Origin: Acanthosoma haemorrhoidale
Taxonomy: Eukaryota > Arthropoda > Insecta > Hemiptera > Acanthosomatidae
DNA: 64,000 nucleotides
NCBI GenBank assembly: GCA_930367205.1
Contig: CAKNEZ010000021.1
Coordinates: forward strand, 186,001-250,000
Direction of reading: 5' to 3'
Shown: piece by piece, positions 9,868 through 21,577 of the stretch
Layout of the letters: every line of letters begins with the position of its first letter
Numbering within the stretch: the first letter of the stretch is position 1
Notes under the pieces: model-generated
The model's database searches: none
The model's input: only the letters and a program-made list of their open reading frames with translations
What the model was told of the DNA's origin: nothing
Translations under genes and position numbers: made by a program

Positions 9868-9896
9868 TGAGATGATCATTGTATCTCATCATCTCA
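9868..9896. other. Unit-start hairpin (unit 1 copy)
   Basis: A perfect 9-bp inverted repeat, TGAGATGAT and ATCATCTCA, is separated by 11 nt. The same sequence occurs at the start of every unit. It lies roughly 370 bp downstream of the preceding U1 gene in the array, too far for the snRNA 3' box, and its role is unknown. Confidence 0.6.
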
Positions 9897-10070
9897 ATAA
9901 TGCGTCGTCATACCTAGCCCAACGTTTCCGTGAAAATTGATTGATTGATTGATCAATGTTTATAGTACAATGAGGAAAATTCAAAATCGGATAGTTTAGT
10001 TTTTATCCGGGCTCTACTTTAATTAAATATTTGGATAATTATGTCTAGAAGAGACTACATATATAAAAAC

Positions 10071-10276
10071 TGGAAGGGGGGCTCACCCCGTATCGTATAG
10101 ATAGATATAACATCGGACAGAGCATCGGCATGGGTTGATATTCGCCTGCAGCCGGCTCTCCCCCGGGCAAGATGGGACCGGTCAGCCTAACGTCTCCCGC
10201 CCATCTAATGAGTGCACGAGCAAGTGTTAATCGGACGCACCTCCGTTCCTCGGATAGGCCGAACGAAGGCCTAAAG
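10071..10276. other. GC-rich island in the unit spacer (unit 1 copy), function unknown
   Basis: A GC-rich block of about 205 bp stands out in otherwise AT-rich spacer. It opens with a GGGG...CCCC hairpin (GGGGGGCTCACCCC) and closes with a 6-bp stem TAGGCC/GGCCTA around a 7-nt loop at 10255-10273. It is present in all 23 units. I tested it by eye against 5S rRNA, U2, U4, U5, U6 and 7SL hallmarks and found none. It may be an old retroelement piece or an unannotated RNA. Confidence 0.4.
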
Positions 10277-11075
10277 AAATCCGAAAACTATTAGCCGTTG
10301 GGTATTTATTACAGGATGATATTTAAGATAAATGTTTATCATCCCATAGCACTCTCTTCGGGTGTCTAAATCATTAGGAATAAATCAAACTATGATTTTC
10401 AAGAGGCAGACAGCACACTATAATTCAAAATTCAAAATTGCTTTCCTCGTAAATACGGGCTCCGTATTATTCAATTAGAAATAGTACATACAGTGTATAT
10501 ATCATATAATAGTTGGATTTGGCAGCGTCGGGTTACTATGATAACCATTTTTCATATTAAAGGATACCACAAACGATGTATGTTCTGGATATTAAAATAA
10601 TTTTTAAGGGTATCTAGAGACTATATCGCTCCTCACGACGTCCTCTAAAGGTGGAGCCCAGTCCGAGGGATAGCCGAGCCGGCCCGACATATCATCAAAT
10701 CTCCGACGAATACTATTTTCAATATCAGCGATGAGCAAAATGATTTCATTTAAAAGAAAAGAAATTAAGTAAAATAATGATAAGGTGAGCCCAATTTTAT
10801 ATATGTATTTCAAAGACAAAATAGAGAAAGCTATTTTTTAATTAGCTAATCACAACTGGGGTTGTCCATGTAAAAGACACTACTCCAGGGAACAGACAGA
10901 ATTAAAATTGTTGAGATGAAAAAAAATAATAGTGGGGATAACGACTGAAAGTGAAAGGATCACTAGTTCCGGATTAGTGAGGTCGGGATCAGTAAATTTT
11001 TACGGCTTACTACAGGAGGAGGTTTTATCTGTGAGCTAAGGATAAACAGGCACCAAAATATTATTGCGGGAGTCA

Positions 11076-11098
11076 CTCGATTGATACTATCATTCGAG
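11076..11098. other. Spacer hairpin (unit 1 copy)
   Basis: CTCGATTGAT and ATCATTCGAG form a 10-bp stem with one T-T mismatch around an ACT loop. It occurs in every unit, about 600 bp upstream of the U1 gene. Confidence 0.55.
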
Positions 11099-11628
11099 AT
11101 CATGGTTGGATTAGGAATAATGATTCATAAATAAAGTTACAGCAAGAGTCACTATTTAATTCGGCGGCAAAGTAATATTAAAAATAATTTAATGAACGGA
11201 TCTCGGTGGATTCCTAAAAGATAACATATATACCCAATATTTTTTTTATGTGTAACTCCAAAAATAAAAAATCTTATAAAATATTGTCATTATAAATAGT
11301 AGCAAATAAGATGAGGGAAATCTCAAAAATATAATAAATAATACGTTTTGGAGCGTTTACTAATAATAGCTCGGGAGATTGGTTGAAGTTGAAGGGTGGA
11401 TACCGGGAAGGAAGCTACACTAGCGCCACCTGTGTGATCGCTAGCTAACCTGTGGGATCGAGAGGGATGCAGAGATATATGCACTAATACGGGTAGGGAA
11501 ATGTTTTCGGTGCGTTTAAACTATTTATACTCGATAATATATTGTGTAGTAAGATAAACGAAACATTTTTTTCTATATTACATCATCTGGTGGTTCGCTA
11601 GACGGCCATTCGTCTTCTCCGAATCCAG

Positions 11629-11651
11629 TTCAATCTCGCAAGTGAAGTTAG
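11629..11651 (+). promoter_or_regulatory. Candidate proximal sequence element (PSEA) of U1, unit 1 copy
   Basis: Insect snRNA genes use a PSEA of about 21 bp near -61 to -41. Here positions -62 to -40 hold a stretch with partial resemblance to the fly PSEA (CAAT, then CAAGTG, then GTTAG). No TATA box is needed for Pol II snRNA genes and none is seen at the right place. All units carry this block; units 2 and 3 differ by A to C at -46 (13995 in unit 2). The call rests on position and weak similarity. Confidence 0.4.
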
Positions 11652-11690
11652 GTTTGACTTGACAACTATCGGATTTTCCCAAATTATAGC

Positions 11691-11852
11691 ATACTTACCT
11701 GGCGTGGGGGCCTACCGTGATCAACAAGGCGGTTCCCCCAGGGTGAGGCTTTTCCATTGCACTTCGGTTGAGCTGACCCCTGCGAATACCCCAAATGCGG
11801 GTATCTCGGGCGTGTAATTTTTGGTAGTCGGGACTGCGTTCGCGCTTTCCCG
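11691..11852 (+). ncRNA. U1: U1 spliceosomal snRNA, copy 1
   Basis: U1 snRNA pairs with the 5' splice site and starts spliceosome assembly in the nucleus. The 162-nt sequence begins ATACTTACCTG, whose ACUUACCUG core is the splice-site complement. Stem-loop 1 has the U1-70K loop GATCAACAAGG; stem-loop 2 has the U1A loop CATTGCACTTCGG; stem-loop 3 is the AATACCCC/GCGGGTAT hairpin; the Sm site AATTTTTGG spans nt 126-134; stem-loop 4 (GTCGGGACTGCG...CCCG) closes the RNA. Length fits insect U1 (about 164 nt). The 5' end is set by the invariant AUACUUACCUG; the 3' end by the stem-loop 4 closing pairs, plus or minus 2 nt. Transcription is expected from an upstream PSE by RNA polymerase II. Nt 123 is T. 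No defect is seen. Confidence 0.97.
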
Positions 11853-12200
11853 TTATAATTTCACCACATCATTCAATATAAGGGAAGGTGTACAGGGGAG
11901 ACCTACCTGTAGGGCCTCCTTCCGGACGTCCGCTTCCCGCTGTTTGTTGTACTTAGTGCAAGCTTTTCACACACCTGGTTTGTTGACATACAGACAGATA
12001 ATCAATCATCACCACCGCCTGTCTAATAAAAAGTACAGCAACAGCTTCAGACTCCGTCCCGTCGTCGTCGTCTTACCTCTCTCTCTCTCTACCTACTTAC
12101 TACTACTCGACACTACCCCCTCCCTACCTGATAAACTAACTGACTCACATTGATGATGAGATTCATAATTTTTTTTTTTTTTCCCCCCCTCTCCAAGGCA

Positions 12201-14544
12201 GAGAAAATCCTCCTCAATGAGATGATCATTGTATCTCATCATCTCAATAATGCGTCGTCATACCTAGCCCAACGTTTTCGTGAAAATTGATTGATTGATT
12301 GATCAATGTTTATAGTACAATGAGGAAAATTCAAAATCGGATAGTTTAGTTTTTATCCGGGCTCTACTTTAATTAAATATTTGGATAATTATGTCTAGAA
12401 GAGACTACATATATAAAAACTGGAAGGGGGGCTCACCCCGTATCGTATAGATAGATATAACATCGGACAGAGCATCGGCATGGGTTGATATTCGCCTGCA
12501 GCCGGCTCTCCCCCGGGCAAGATGGGACCGGTCAGCCTAACGTCTCCCGCCCATCTCATGAGTGCACGAGCAAGTGTTAATGGGACGCACCTCCGTTCCT
12601 CGGATAGGCCGAACGAAGGCCTAAAGAAATCCGAAAACTATTAGCCGTTGGGTATTTATTACAGGAGGATATTTAAGATAAATGTTTATCATCCCATAGC
12701 ACTCTCTTCGGGTGTCTAAATCATTAGGAATAAATCAAACTATGATTTTCAAGAGGCAGACGGCACACTATAATTCAAAATTCAAAATTGCTTTCCTCGT
12801 AAATACGGGCTCCGCATTATTCAATTAGAAATAGTACATACAGTGTATATATCATATAATAGTTGGATTTGGCAGCGTCGGGTTACTATGATAACCATTT
12901 TTCATATTAAAGGATACCACAAACGATGTATGTTCTGGATATTAAAATAATTTTTAAGGGTATCTAGAGACTATATCGCTCCTCACGACGTCCTCTAAAG
13001 GTGGAGCCCAGTCCGAGGGATAGCCGAGCCGGCCCGACATATCATCAAATCTCCGACGAATACTATTTTCAATATCAGCGATGAGCAAAATGATTTCATT
13101 TAAAAGAAAAGAAATTAAGTAAAATAATGATAAGGTGAGCCCAATTTTATATATGTATTTCAAAGACAAAATAGAGAAAGCTATTTTTTAATTAGCTAAT
13201 CACAACTGGGGTTGTCCATGTAAAATACACTACTCCAGGGAACAGACAGAATTAAAATTGTTGAGATGAAAAAAAATAATAGTGGGGATAACGACTGAAA
13301 GTGAAAGGATCACTAGTTCCGGATTAGTGAGGTCGGGATCAGTAAATTTTTACGGCTTACTACAGGAGGAGGTTTTATCTGTGAGCTAAGGATAAACAGG
13401 CACCAAAATATTATTGCGGGAGTCACTCGATTGATACTATCATTCGAGATCATGGTTGGATTAGGAATAATGATTCATAAATAAAGTTACAGCAAGAGTC
13501 ACTATTTAATTCGGCGGCAAAGTAATATTAAAAATAATTTAATGAACGGATCTCGGTGGATTCCTAAAAGATAACATATATACCCAATATTTTTTTTATG
13601 TGTAACTCCAAAAATAAAAAATCTTATAAAATATTGTCATTATAAATAGTAGCAAATAAGATGAGGGAAATCTCAAAAATATAATAAATAATACGTTTTG
13701 GAGCGTTTACTAATAATAGCTCGGGAGATTGGTTGAAGTTGAAGGGTGGATACCGGGAAGGAAGCTACACTAGCGCCACCTGTGTGATCGCTAGCTAACC
13801 TGTGGGATCGAGAGGGATGCAGAGATATATGCACTAATACGGGTAGGGAAATGTTTTCGGTGCGTTTAAACTATTTATACTCGATAATATATTGTGTAGT
13901 AAGATAAACGAAACATTTTTTTCTATATTACATCATCTGGTGGTTCGCTAGACGGCCATTCGTCTTCTCCGAATCCAGTTCAATCTCGCAAGTGCAGTTA
14001 GGTTTGACTTGACAACTATCGGATTTTCCCAAATTATAGCATACTTACCTGGCGTGGGGGCCTACCGTGATCAACAAGGCGGTTCCCCCAGGGTGAGGCT
14101 TTTCCATTGCACTTCGGTTGAGCTGACCCCTGCGAATACCCCAAATGCGGGTATCTCGGGCGTGTAATTTTTGGTAGTCGGGACTGCGTTCGCGCTTTCC
14201 CGTTATAATTTCACCACATCATTCAATATAAGGGAAGGTGTACAGGGGAGACCTACCTGTAGGGCCTCCTTCCGGACGTCCGCTTCCCGCTGTTTGTTGT
14301 ACTTAGTGCAAGCTTTTCACACACCTGGTTTGTTGACATACAGACAGATAATCAATCATCACCACCGCCTGTCTAATAAAAAGTACAGCAACAGCTTCAG
14401 ACTCCGTCCCGTCGTCGTCGTCTTACCTCTCTCTCTCTCTACCTACTTACTACTACTCGACACTACCCCCTCCCTACCTGATAAACTAACTGACTCATAT
14501 TGATGATGAGATTCATAATTTCCCCCCCCCCCCTCTCCGAGGCA
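12201..14544 (+). repeat. U1 array unit 2
   Basis: 2344 bp. Shares ATCTCATGAG (near 12554) with units 16 and 21 only, where the rest read ATCTAATGAG. Ends in an all-C tract and is followed by CCTCCACAATG, a switch from the T-type to the C-type junction. Confidence 0.9.
14041..14202 (+). ncRNA. U1: U1 spliceosomal snRNA, copy 2
   Basis: Identical to copy 1 over the gene body by my reading. The candidate PSEA carries A to C at -46. Nt 123 is T. Confidence 0.96.
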
Positions 14545-16889
14545 GAGAAAATCCTCCACAATGAGATGATCATTGTATCTCATCATCTCAATAATGCGTC
14601 GTCATACCTAGCCCAACGTTTTCGTGAAAATTGATTGATTGATTGATCAATGTTTATAGTACAATGAGGAAAATTCAAAATCGGATAGTTTAGTTTTTAT
14701 CCGGGCTCTACTTTAATTAAATATTTGGATAATTATGTCTAGAAGAGACTACATATATAAAAACTGGAAGGGGGGCTCACCCCGTATCGTATAGATAGAT
14801 ATAACATCGGACAGAGCATCGGCATGAGTTGATATTCGCCTGCAGCCGGCTCTCCCCCGGGCAAGATGGGACCGGTCAGCCTAACGTCTCCCGCCCATCT
14901 AATGAGTGCACGAGCAAGTGTTAATGGGACGCACCTCCGTTCCTCGGATAGGCCGAACGAAGGCCTAAAGAAATCCGAAAACTATTAGCCGTTGGGTATT
15001 TATTACAGGAGGATATTTAAGATAAATGTTTATCATCCCATAGCACTCTCTTCGGGTGCCTAAATCATTAGGAATAAATCAAACTATGATTTTCAAGAGG
15101 CAGACGGCACACTATAATTCAAAATTCAAAATTGCTTTCCTCGTAAATACGGGCTCCGTATTATTCAATTAGAAATAGTACATACAGTGTATATATCATA
15201 TAATAGTTGGATTTGGCAGCGTCGGGTTACTATGATAACCATTTTTCATATTAAAGGATACCACAAACGATGTATGTTCTGGATATTAAAATAATTTTTA
15301 AGGGTATCTAGAGACTATATCGCTCCTCACGACGTCCTCTAAAGGTGGAGCCCAGTCCGAGGGATAGCCGAGCCGGCCCGACATATCATCAAATCTCCGA
15401 CGAATACTATTTTCAATATCAGCGATGAGCAAAATGATTTCATTTAAAAGAAAAGAAATTAAGTAAAATAATGATAAGGTGAGCCCAATTTTATATATGT
15501 ATTTCAAAGACAAAATAGAGAAAGCTATTTTTTAATTAGCTAATCACAACTGGGGTTGTCCATGTAAAATACACTACTCCAGGGAACAGACAGAATTAAA
15601 ATTGTTGAGATGAAAAAAAATAATAGTGGGGATAACGACTGAAAGTGAAAGGATCACTAGTTCCGGATTAGTGAGGTCGGGATCAGTAAATTTTTACGGC
15701 TTACTACAGGAGGAGGTTTTATCTGTGAGCTAAGGATAAACAGGCACCAAAATATTATTGCGGGAGTCACTCGATTGATACTATCATTCGAGATCATGGT
15801 TGGATTAGGAATAATGATTCATAAATAAAGTTACAGCAAGAGTCACTATTTAATTCGGCGGCAAAGTAATATTAAAAATAATTTAATGAACGGATCTCGG
15901 TGGATTCCTAAAAGATAACATATATACCCAATATTTTTTTTATGTGTAACTCCAAAAATAAAAAATCTTATAAAATATTGTCATTATAAATAGTAGCAAA
16001 TAAGATGAGGGAAATCTCAAAAATATAATAAATAATACGTTTTGGAGCGTTTACTAATAATAGCTCGGGAGATTGGTTGAAGTTGAAGGGTGGATACCGG
16101 GAAGGAAGCTACACTAGCGCCACCTGTGTGATCGCTAGCTAACCTGTGGGATCGAGAGGGATGCAGAGATATATGCACTAATACGGGTAGGGAAATGTTT
16201 TCGGTGCGTTTAAACTATTTATACTCGATAATATATTGTGTAGTAAGATAAACGAAACATTTTTTTCTATATTACATCATCTGGTGGTTCGCTAGACGGC
16301 CATTCGTCTTCTCCGAATCCAGTTCAATCTCGCAAGTGCAGTTAGGTTTGACTTGACAACTATCGGATTTTCCCAAATTATAGCATACTTACCTGGCGTG
16401 GGGGCCTACCGTGATCAACAAGGCGGTTCCCCCAGGGTGAGGCTTTTCCATTGCACTTCGGTTGAGCTGACCCCTGCGAATACCCCAAATGCGGGTATCT
16501 CGGGCGTGTAATTTTTGGTAGTCGGGACTGCGTTCGCGCTTTCCCGTTATAATTTCACCACATCATTCAATATAAGGGAAGGTGTACAGGGGAGACCTAC
16601 CTGTAGGGCCTCCTTCCGGACGTCCGCTTCCCGCTGTTTGTTGTACTTAGTGCAAGCTTTTCACACACCTGGTTTGTTGACATACAGACAGATAATCAAT
16701 CATCACCACCGCCTGTCTAATAAAAAGTACAGCAACAGCTTCAGACTCCGTCCCGTCGTCGTCGTCTTACCTCTCTCTCTCTCTACCTACTTACTACTAC
16801 TCGACACTACCCCCTCCCTACCTGATAAACTAACTGACTCATATTGATGATGAGATTCATAATTTCCCCCCCCCCCCCTCTCCGAGGCA
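14545..16889 (+). repeat. U1 array unit 3
   Basis: 2345 bp. Has GGGTGCCTAAATC (near 15055), shared with units 4, 5, 10, 14 and 18, where most have GTGTC. C-type junctions at both ends. Confidence 0.9.
16385..16546 (+). ncRNA. U1: U1 spliceosomal snRNA, copy 3
   Basis: Intact body. Like copy 2 it has the -46 C in the candidate PSEA, so units 2 and 3 share a recent promoter variant. Nt 123 is T. Confidence 0.96.
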
Positions 16890-19233
16890 GAGAAAATCCT
16901 CCACAATGAGATGATCATTGTATCTCATCATCTCAATAATGCGTCGTCATACCTAGCCCAACGTTTTCGTGAAAATTGATTGATTGATTGATCAATGTTT
17001 ATAGTACAATGAGGAAAATTCAAAATCGGATAGTTTAGTTTTTATCCGGGCTCTACTTTAATTAAATATTTGGATAATTATGTCTAGAAGAGACTACATA
17101 TATAAAAACTGGAAGGGGGGCTCACCCCGTATCGTATAGATAGATATAACATCGGACAGAGCATCGGCATGAGTTGATATTCGCCTGCAGCCGGCTCTCC
17201 CCCGGGCAAGATGGGACCGGTCAGCCTAACGTCTCCCGCCCATCTAATGAGTGCACGAGCAAGTGTTAATGGGACGCACCTCCGTTCCTCGGATAGGCCG
17301 AACGAAGGCCTAAAGAAATCCGAAAACTATTAGCCGTTGGGTATTTATTACAGGAGGATATTTAAGATAAATGTTTATCATCCCATAGCACTCTCTTCGG
17401 GTGCCTAAATCATTAGGAATAAATCAAACTATGATTTTCAAGAGGCAGACGGCACACTATAATTCAAAATTCAAAATTGCTTTCCTCGTAAATACGGGCT
17501 CCGTATTATTCAATTAGAAATAGTACATACAGTGTATATATCATATAATAGTTGGATTTGGCAGCGTCGGGTTACTATGATAACCATTTTTCATATTAAA
17601 GGATACCACAAACGATGTATGTTCTGGATATTAAAATAATTTTTAAGGGTATCTAGAGACTATATCGCTCCTCACGACGTCCTCTAAAGGTGGAGCCCAG
17701 TCCGAGGGATAGCCGAGCCGGCCCGACATATCATCAAATCTCCGACGAATACTATTTTCAATATCAGCGATGAGCAAAATGATTTCATTTAAAAGAAAAG
17801 AAATTAAGTAAAATAATGATAAGGTGAGCCCAATTTTATATATGTATTTCAAAGACAAAATAGAGAAAGCTATTTTTTAATTAGCTAATCACAACTGGGG
17901 TTGTCCATGTAAAATACACTACTCCAGGGAACAGACAGAATTAAAATTGTTGAGATGAAAAAAAATAATAGTGGGGATAACGACTGAAAGTGAAAGGATC
18001 ACTAGTTCCGGATTAGTGAGGTCGGGATCAGTAAATTTTTACGGCTTACTACAGGAGGAGGTTTTATCTGTGAGCTAAGGATAAACAGGCACCAAAATAT
18101 TATTGCGGGAGTCACTCGATTGATACTATCATTCGAGATCATGGTTGGATTAGGAATAATGATTCATAAATAAAGTTACAGCAAGAGTCACTATTTAATT
18201 CGGCGGCAAAGTAATATTAAAAATAATTTAATGAACGGATCTCGGTGGATTCCTAAAAGATAACATATATACCCAATATTTTTTTTATGTGTAACTCCAA
18301 AAATAAAAAATCTTATAAAATATTGTCATTATAAATAGTAGCAAATAAGATGAGGGAAATCTCAAAAATATAATAAATAATACGTTTTGGAGCGTTTACT
18401 AATAATAGCTCGGGAGATTGGTTGAAGTTGAAGGGTGGATACCGGGAAGGAAGCTACACTAGCGCCACCTGTGTGATCGCTAGCTAACCTGTGGGATCGA
18501 GAGGGATGCAGAGATATATGCACTAATACGGGTAGGGAAATGTTTTCGGTGCGTTTAAACTATTTATACTCGATAATATATTGTGTAGTAAGATAAACGA
18601 AACATTTTTTTCTATATTACATCATCTGGTGGTTCGCTAGACGGCCATTCGTCTTCTCCGAATCCAGTTCAATCTCGCAAGTGAAGTTAGGTTTGACTTG
18701 ACAACTATCGGATTTTCCCAAATTATAGCATACTTACCTGGCGTGGGGGCCTACCGTGATCAACAAGGCGGTTCCCCCAGGGTGAGGCTTTTCCATTGCA
18801 CTTCGGTTGAGCTGACCCCTGCGAATACCCCAAATGCGGGTATCTCGGGCGTGTAATTTTTGGTAGTCGGGACTGCGTTCGCGCTTTCCCGTTATAATTT
18901 CACCACATCATTCAATATAAGGGAAGGTGTACAGGGGAGACCTACCTGTAGGGCCTCCTTCCGGACGTCCGCTTCCCGCTGTTTGTTGTACTTAGTGCAA
19001 GCTTTTCACACACCTGGTTTGTTGACATACAGACAGATAATCAATCATCACCACCGCCTGTCTAATAAAAAGTACAGCAACAGCTTCAGACTCCGTCCCG
19101 TCGTCGTCGTCTTACCTCTCTCTCTCTCTACCTACTTACTACTACTCGACACTACCCCCTCCCTACCTGATAAACTAACTGACTCATATTGATGATGAGA
19201 TTCATAATTTCCCCCCCCCCCCTCTCCGAGGCA
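16890..19233 (+). repeat. U1 array unit 4
   Basis: 2344 bp. Same diagnostic bases as unit 3 except that the U1 promoter has the common A at -46. Confidence 0.9.
18730..18891 (+). ncRNA. U1: U1 spliceosomal snRNA, copy 4
   Basis: Intact body with all protein-binding loops, Sm site and 5' end. Nt 123 is T. Confidence 0.96.
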
Positions 19234-21577
19234 GAGAAAATCCTCCACAATGAGATGATCATTGTATCTCATCATCTCAATAATGCGTCGTCATACCTAG
19301 CCCAACGTTTTCGTGAAAATTGATTGATTGATTGATCAATGTTTATAGTACAATGAGGAAAATTCAAAATCGGATAGTTTAGTTTTTATCCGGGCTCTAC
19401 TTTAATTAAATATTTGGATAATTATGTCTAGAAGAGACTACATATATAAAAACTGGAAGGGGGGCTCACCCCGTATCGTATAGATAGATATAACATCGGA
19501 CAGAGCATCGGCATGAGTTGATATTCGCCTGCAGCCGGCTCTCCCCCGGGCAAGATGGGACCGGTCAGCCTAACGTCTCCCGCCCATCTAATGAGTGCAC
19601 GAGCAAGTGTTAATGGGACGCACCTCCGTTCCTCGGATAGGCCGAACGAAGGCCTAAAGAAATCCGAAAACTATTAGCCGTTGGGTATTTATTACAGGAG
19701 GATATTTAAGATAAATGTTTATCATCCCATAGCACTCTCTTCGGGTGCCTAAATCATTAGGAATAAATCAAACTATGATTTTCAAGAGGCAGACGGCACA
19801 CTATAATTCAAAATTCAAAATTGCTTTCCTCGTAAATACGGGCTCCGTATTATTCAATTAGAAATAGTACATACAGTGTATATATCATATAATAGTTGGA
19901 TTTGGCAGCGTCGGGTTACTATGATAACCATTTTTCATATTAAAGGATACCACAAACGATGTATGTTCTGGATATTAAAATAATTTTTAAGGGTATCTAG
20001 AGACTATATCGCTCCTCACGACGTCCTCTAAAGGTGGAGCCCAGTCCGAGGGATAGCCGAGCCGGCCCGACATATCATCAAATCTCCGACGAATACTATT
20101 TTCAATATCAGCGATGAGCAAAATGATTTCATTTAAAAGAAAAGAAATTAAGTAAAATAATGATAAGGTGAGCCCAATTTTATATATGTATTTCAAAGAC
20201 AAAATAGAGAAAGCTATTTTTTAATTAGCTAATCACAACTGGGGTTGTCCATGTAAAATACACTACTCCAGGGAACAGACAGAATTAAAATTGTTGAGAT
20301 GAAAAAAAATAATAGTGGGGATAACGACTGAAAGTGAAAGGATCACTAGTTCCGGATTAGTGAGGTCGGGATCAGTAAATTTTTACGGCTTACTACAGGA
20401 GGAGGTTTTATCTGTGAGCTAAGGATAAACAGGCACCAAAATATTATTGCGGGAGTCACTCGATTGATACTATCATTCGAGATCATGGTTGGATTAGGAA
20501 TAATGATTCATAAATAAAGTTACAGCAAGAGTCACTATTTAATTCGGCGGCAAAGTAATATTAAAAATAATTTAATGAACGGATCTCGGTGGATTCCTAA
20601 AAGATAACATATATACCCAATATTTTTTTTATGTGTAACTCCAAAAATAAAAAATCTTATAAAATATTGTCATTATAAATAGTAGCAAATAAGATGAGGG
20701 AAATCTCAAAAATATAATAAATAATACGTTTTGGAGCGTTTACTAATAATAGCTCGGGAGATTGGTTGAAGTTGAAGGGTGGATACCGGGAAGGAAGCTA
20801 CACTAGCGCCACCTGTGTGATCGCTAGCTAACCTGTGGGATCGAGAGGGATGCAGAGATATATGCACTAATACGGGTAGGGAAATGTTTTCGGTGCGTTT
20901 AAACTATTTATACTCGATAATATATTGTGTAGTAAGATAAACGAAACATTTTTTTCTATATTACATCATCTGGTGGTTCGCTAGACGGCCATTCGTCTTC
21001 TCCGAATCCAGTTCAATCTCGCAAGTGAAGTTAGGTTTGACTTGACAACTATCGGATTTTCCCAAATTATAGCATACTTACCTGGCGTGGGGGCCTACCG
21101 TGATCAACAAGGCGGTTCCCCCAGGGTGAGGCTTTTCCATTGCACTTCGGTTGAGCTGACCCCTGCGAATACCCCAAATGCGGGTATCTCGGGCGCGTAA
21201 TTTTTGGTAGTCGGGACTGCGTTCGCGCTTTCCCGTTATAATTTCGCCACATCATTCAATATAAGGGAAGGTGTACAGGGGAGACCTACCTGTAGGGCCT
21301 CCTTCCGGACTTCCGCTTCCCGCTGTTTGTTGTACTTAGTGCAAGCTTTTCACACACCTGGTTTGTTGACATACAGACAGATAATCAATCATCACCACTG
21401 CCTGTCTAATAAAAAGTACAGCAACAGCTTCAGACTCCGTCCCGTCGTCGTCGTCTTACCTCTCTCTCTCTACCTACTTACTACTACTCGACACTACCCC
21501 CTCCCTACCTGATAAACTAACTGACTCATATTGATGATGAGATTCATAATTTCCCCCCCCCCCCCCTCTCCGAGGCA
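19234..21577 (+). repeat. U1 array unit 5
   Basis: 2344 bp. Like unit 4 up to the gene, but the U1 and its downstream block are of another type: TTTCGCCACATC, GGACTTCCG and CACTGCCTG after the gene (shared with units 6, 11, 17, 19). This marks a mosaic. Confidence 0.9.
21074..21235 (+). ncRNA. U1: U1 spliceosomal snRNA, copy 5
   Basis: Intact. First copy of the second isoform, with C at nt 123 (GGGCGCGTAATTTTT). The change is in the single-stranded lead to the Sm site and should not harm folding. Confidence 0.96.

Larger units (their letters stand above)
9851..12200 (+). repeat. U1 array unit 1
   Basis: 2350 bp. Private or rare bases: ACGTTTCCGTG near 9931 (others TTTTCG), ATCGGACG near 10230 (others ATGGGACG) and AGGATGATA near 10315 (others AGGAGGATA). 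Ends in a T-run then C-run tract. Confidence 0.9.

Noticed and set aside
10071..10276. Second classical RNA gene (5S rRNA, U2, U4, U5, U6, 7SL) in the unit
   Set aside because: None of the hallmark sequences of these RNAs is seen on either strand in the spacer.
10604..10819. 71-codon minus-strand open frame (MSLKYIYKIG...), present in all 23 units
   Set aside because: It starts at TTG and not ATG, is mostly AT-rich hydrophobic codons, and its conservation only mirrors the near identity of the units. No known domain.
11821..12153. 102-110 codon plus-strand frame repeated in most units (MVVGTAFALSRY...)
   Set aside because: It begins at a TTG inside the U1 Sm site and covers U1 stem-loop 4 and the microsatellite block. 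It is a shadow of the RNA gene; its loss in unit 22 is simply the Sm-site mutation.
21067..21255. 62-codon minus-strand frame across U1 (MMWRNYNGKARTQ...)
   Set aside because: Antisense of U1; present only in units with certain variants.
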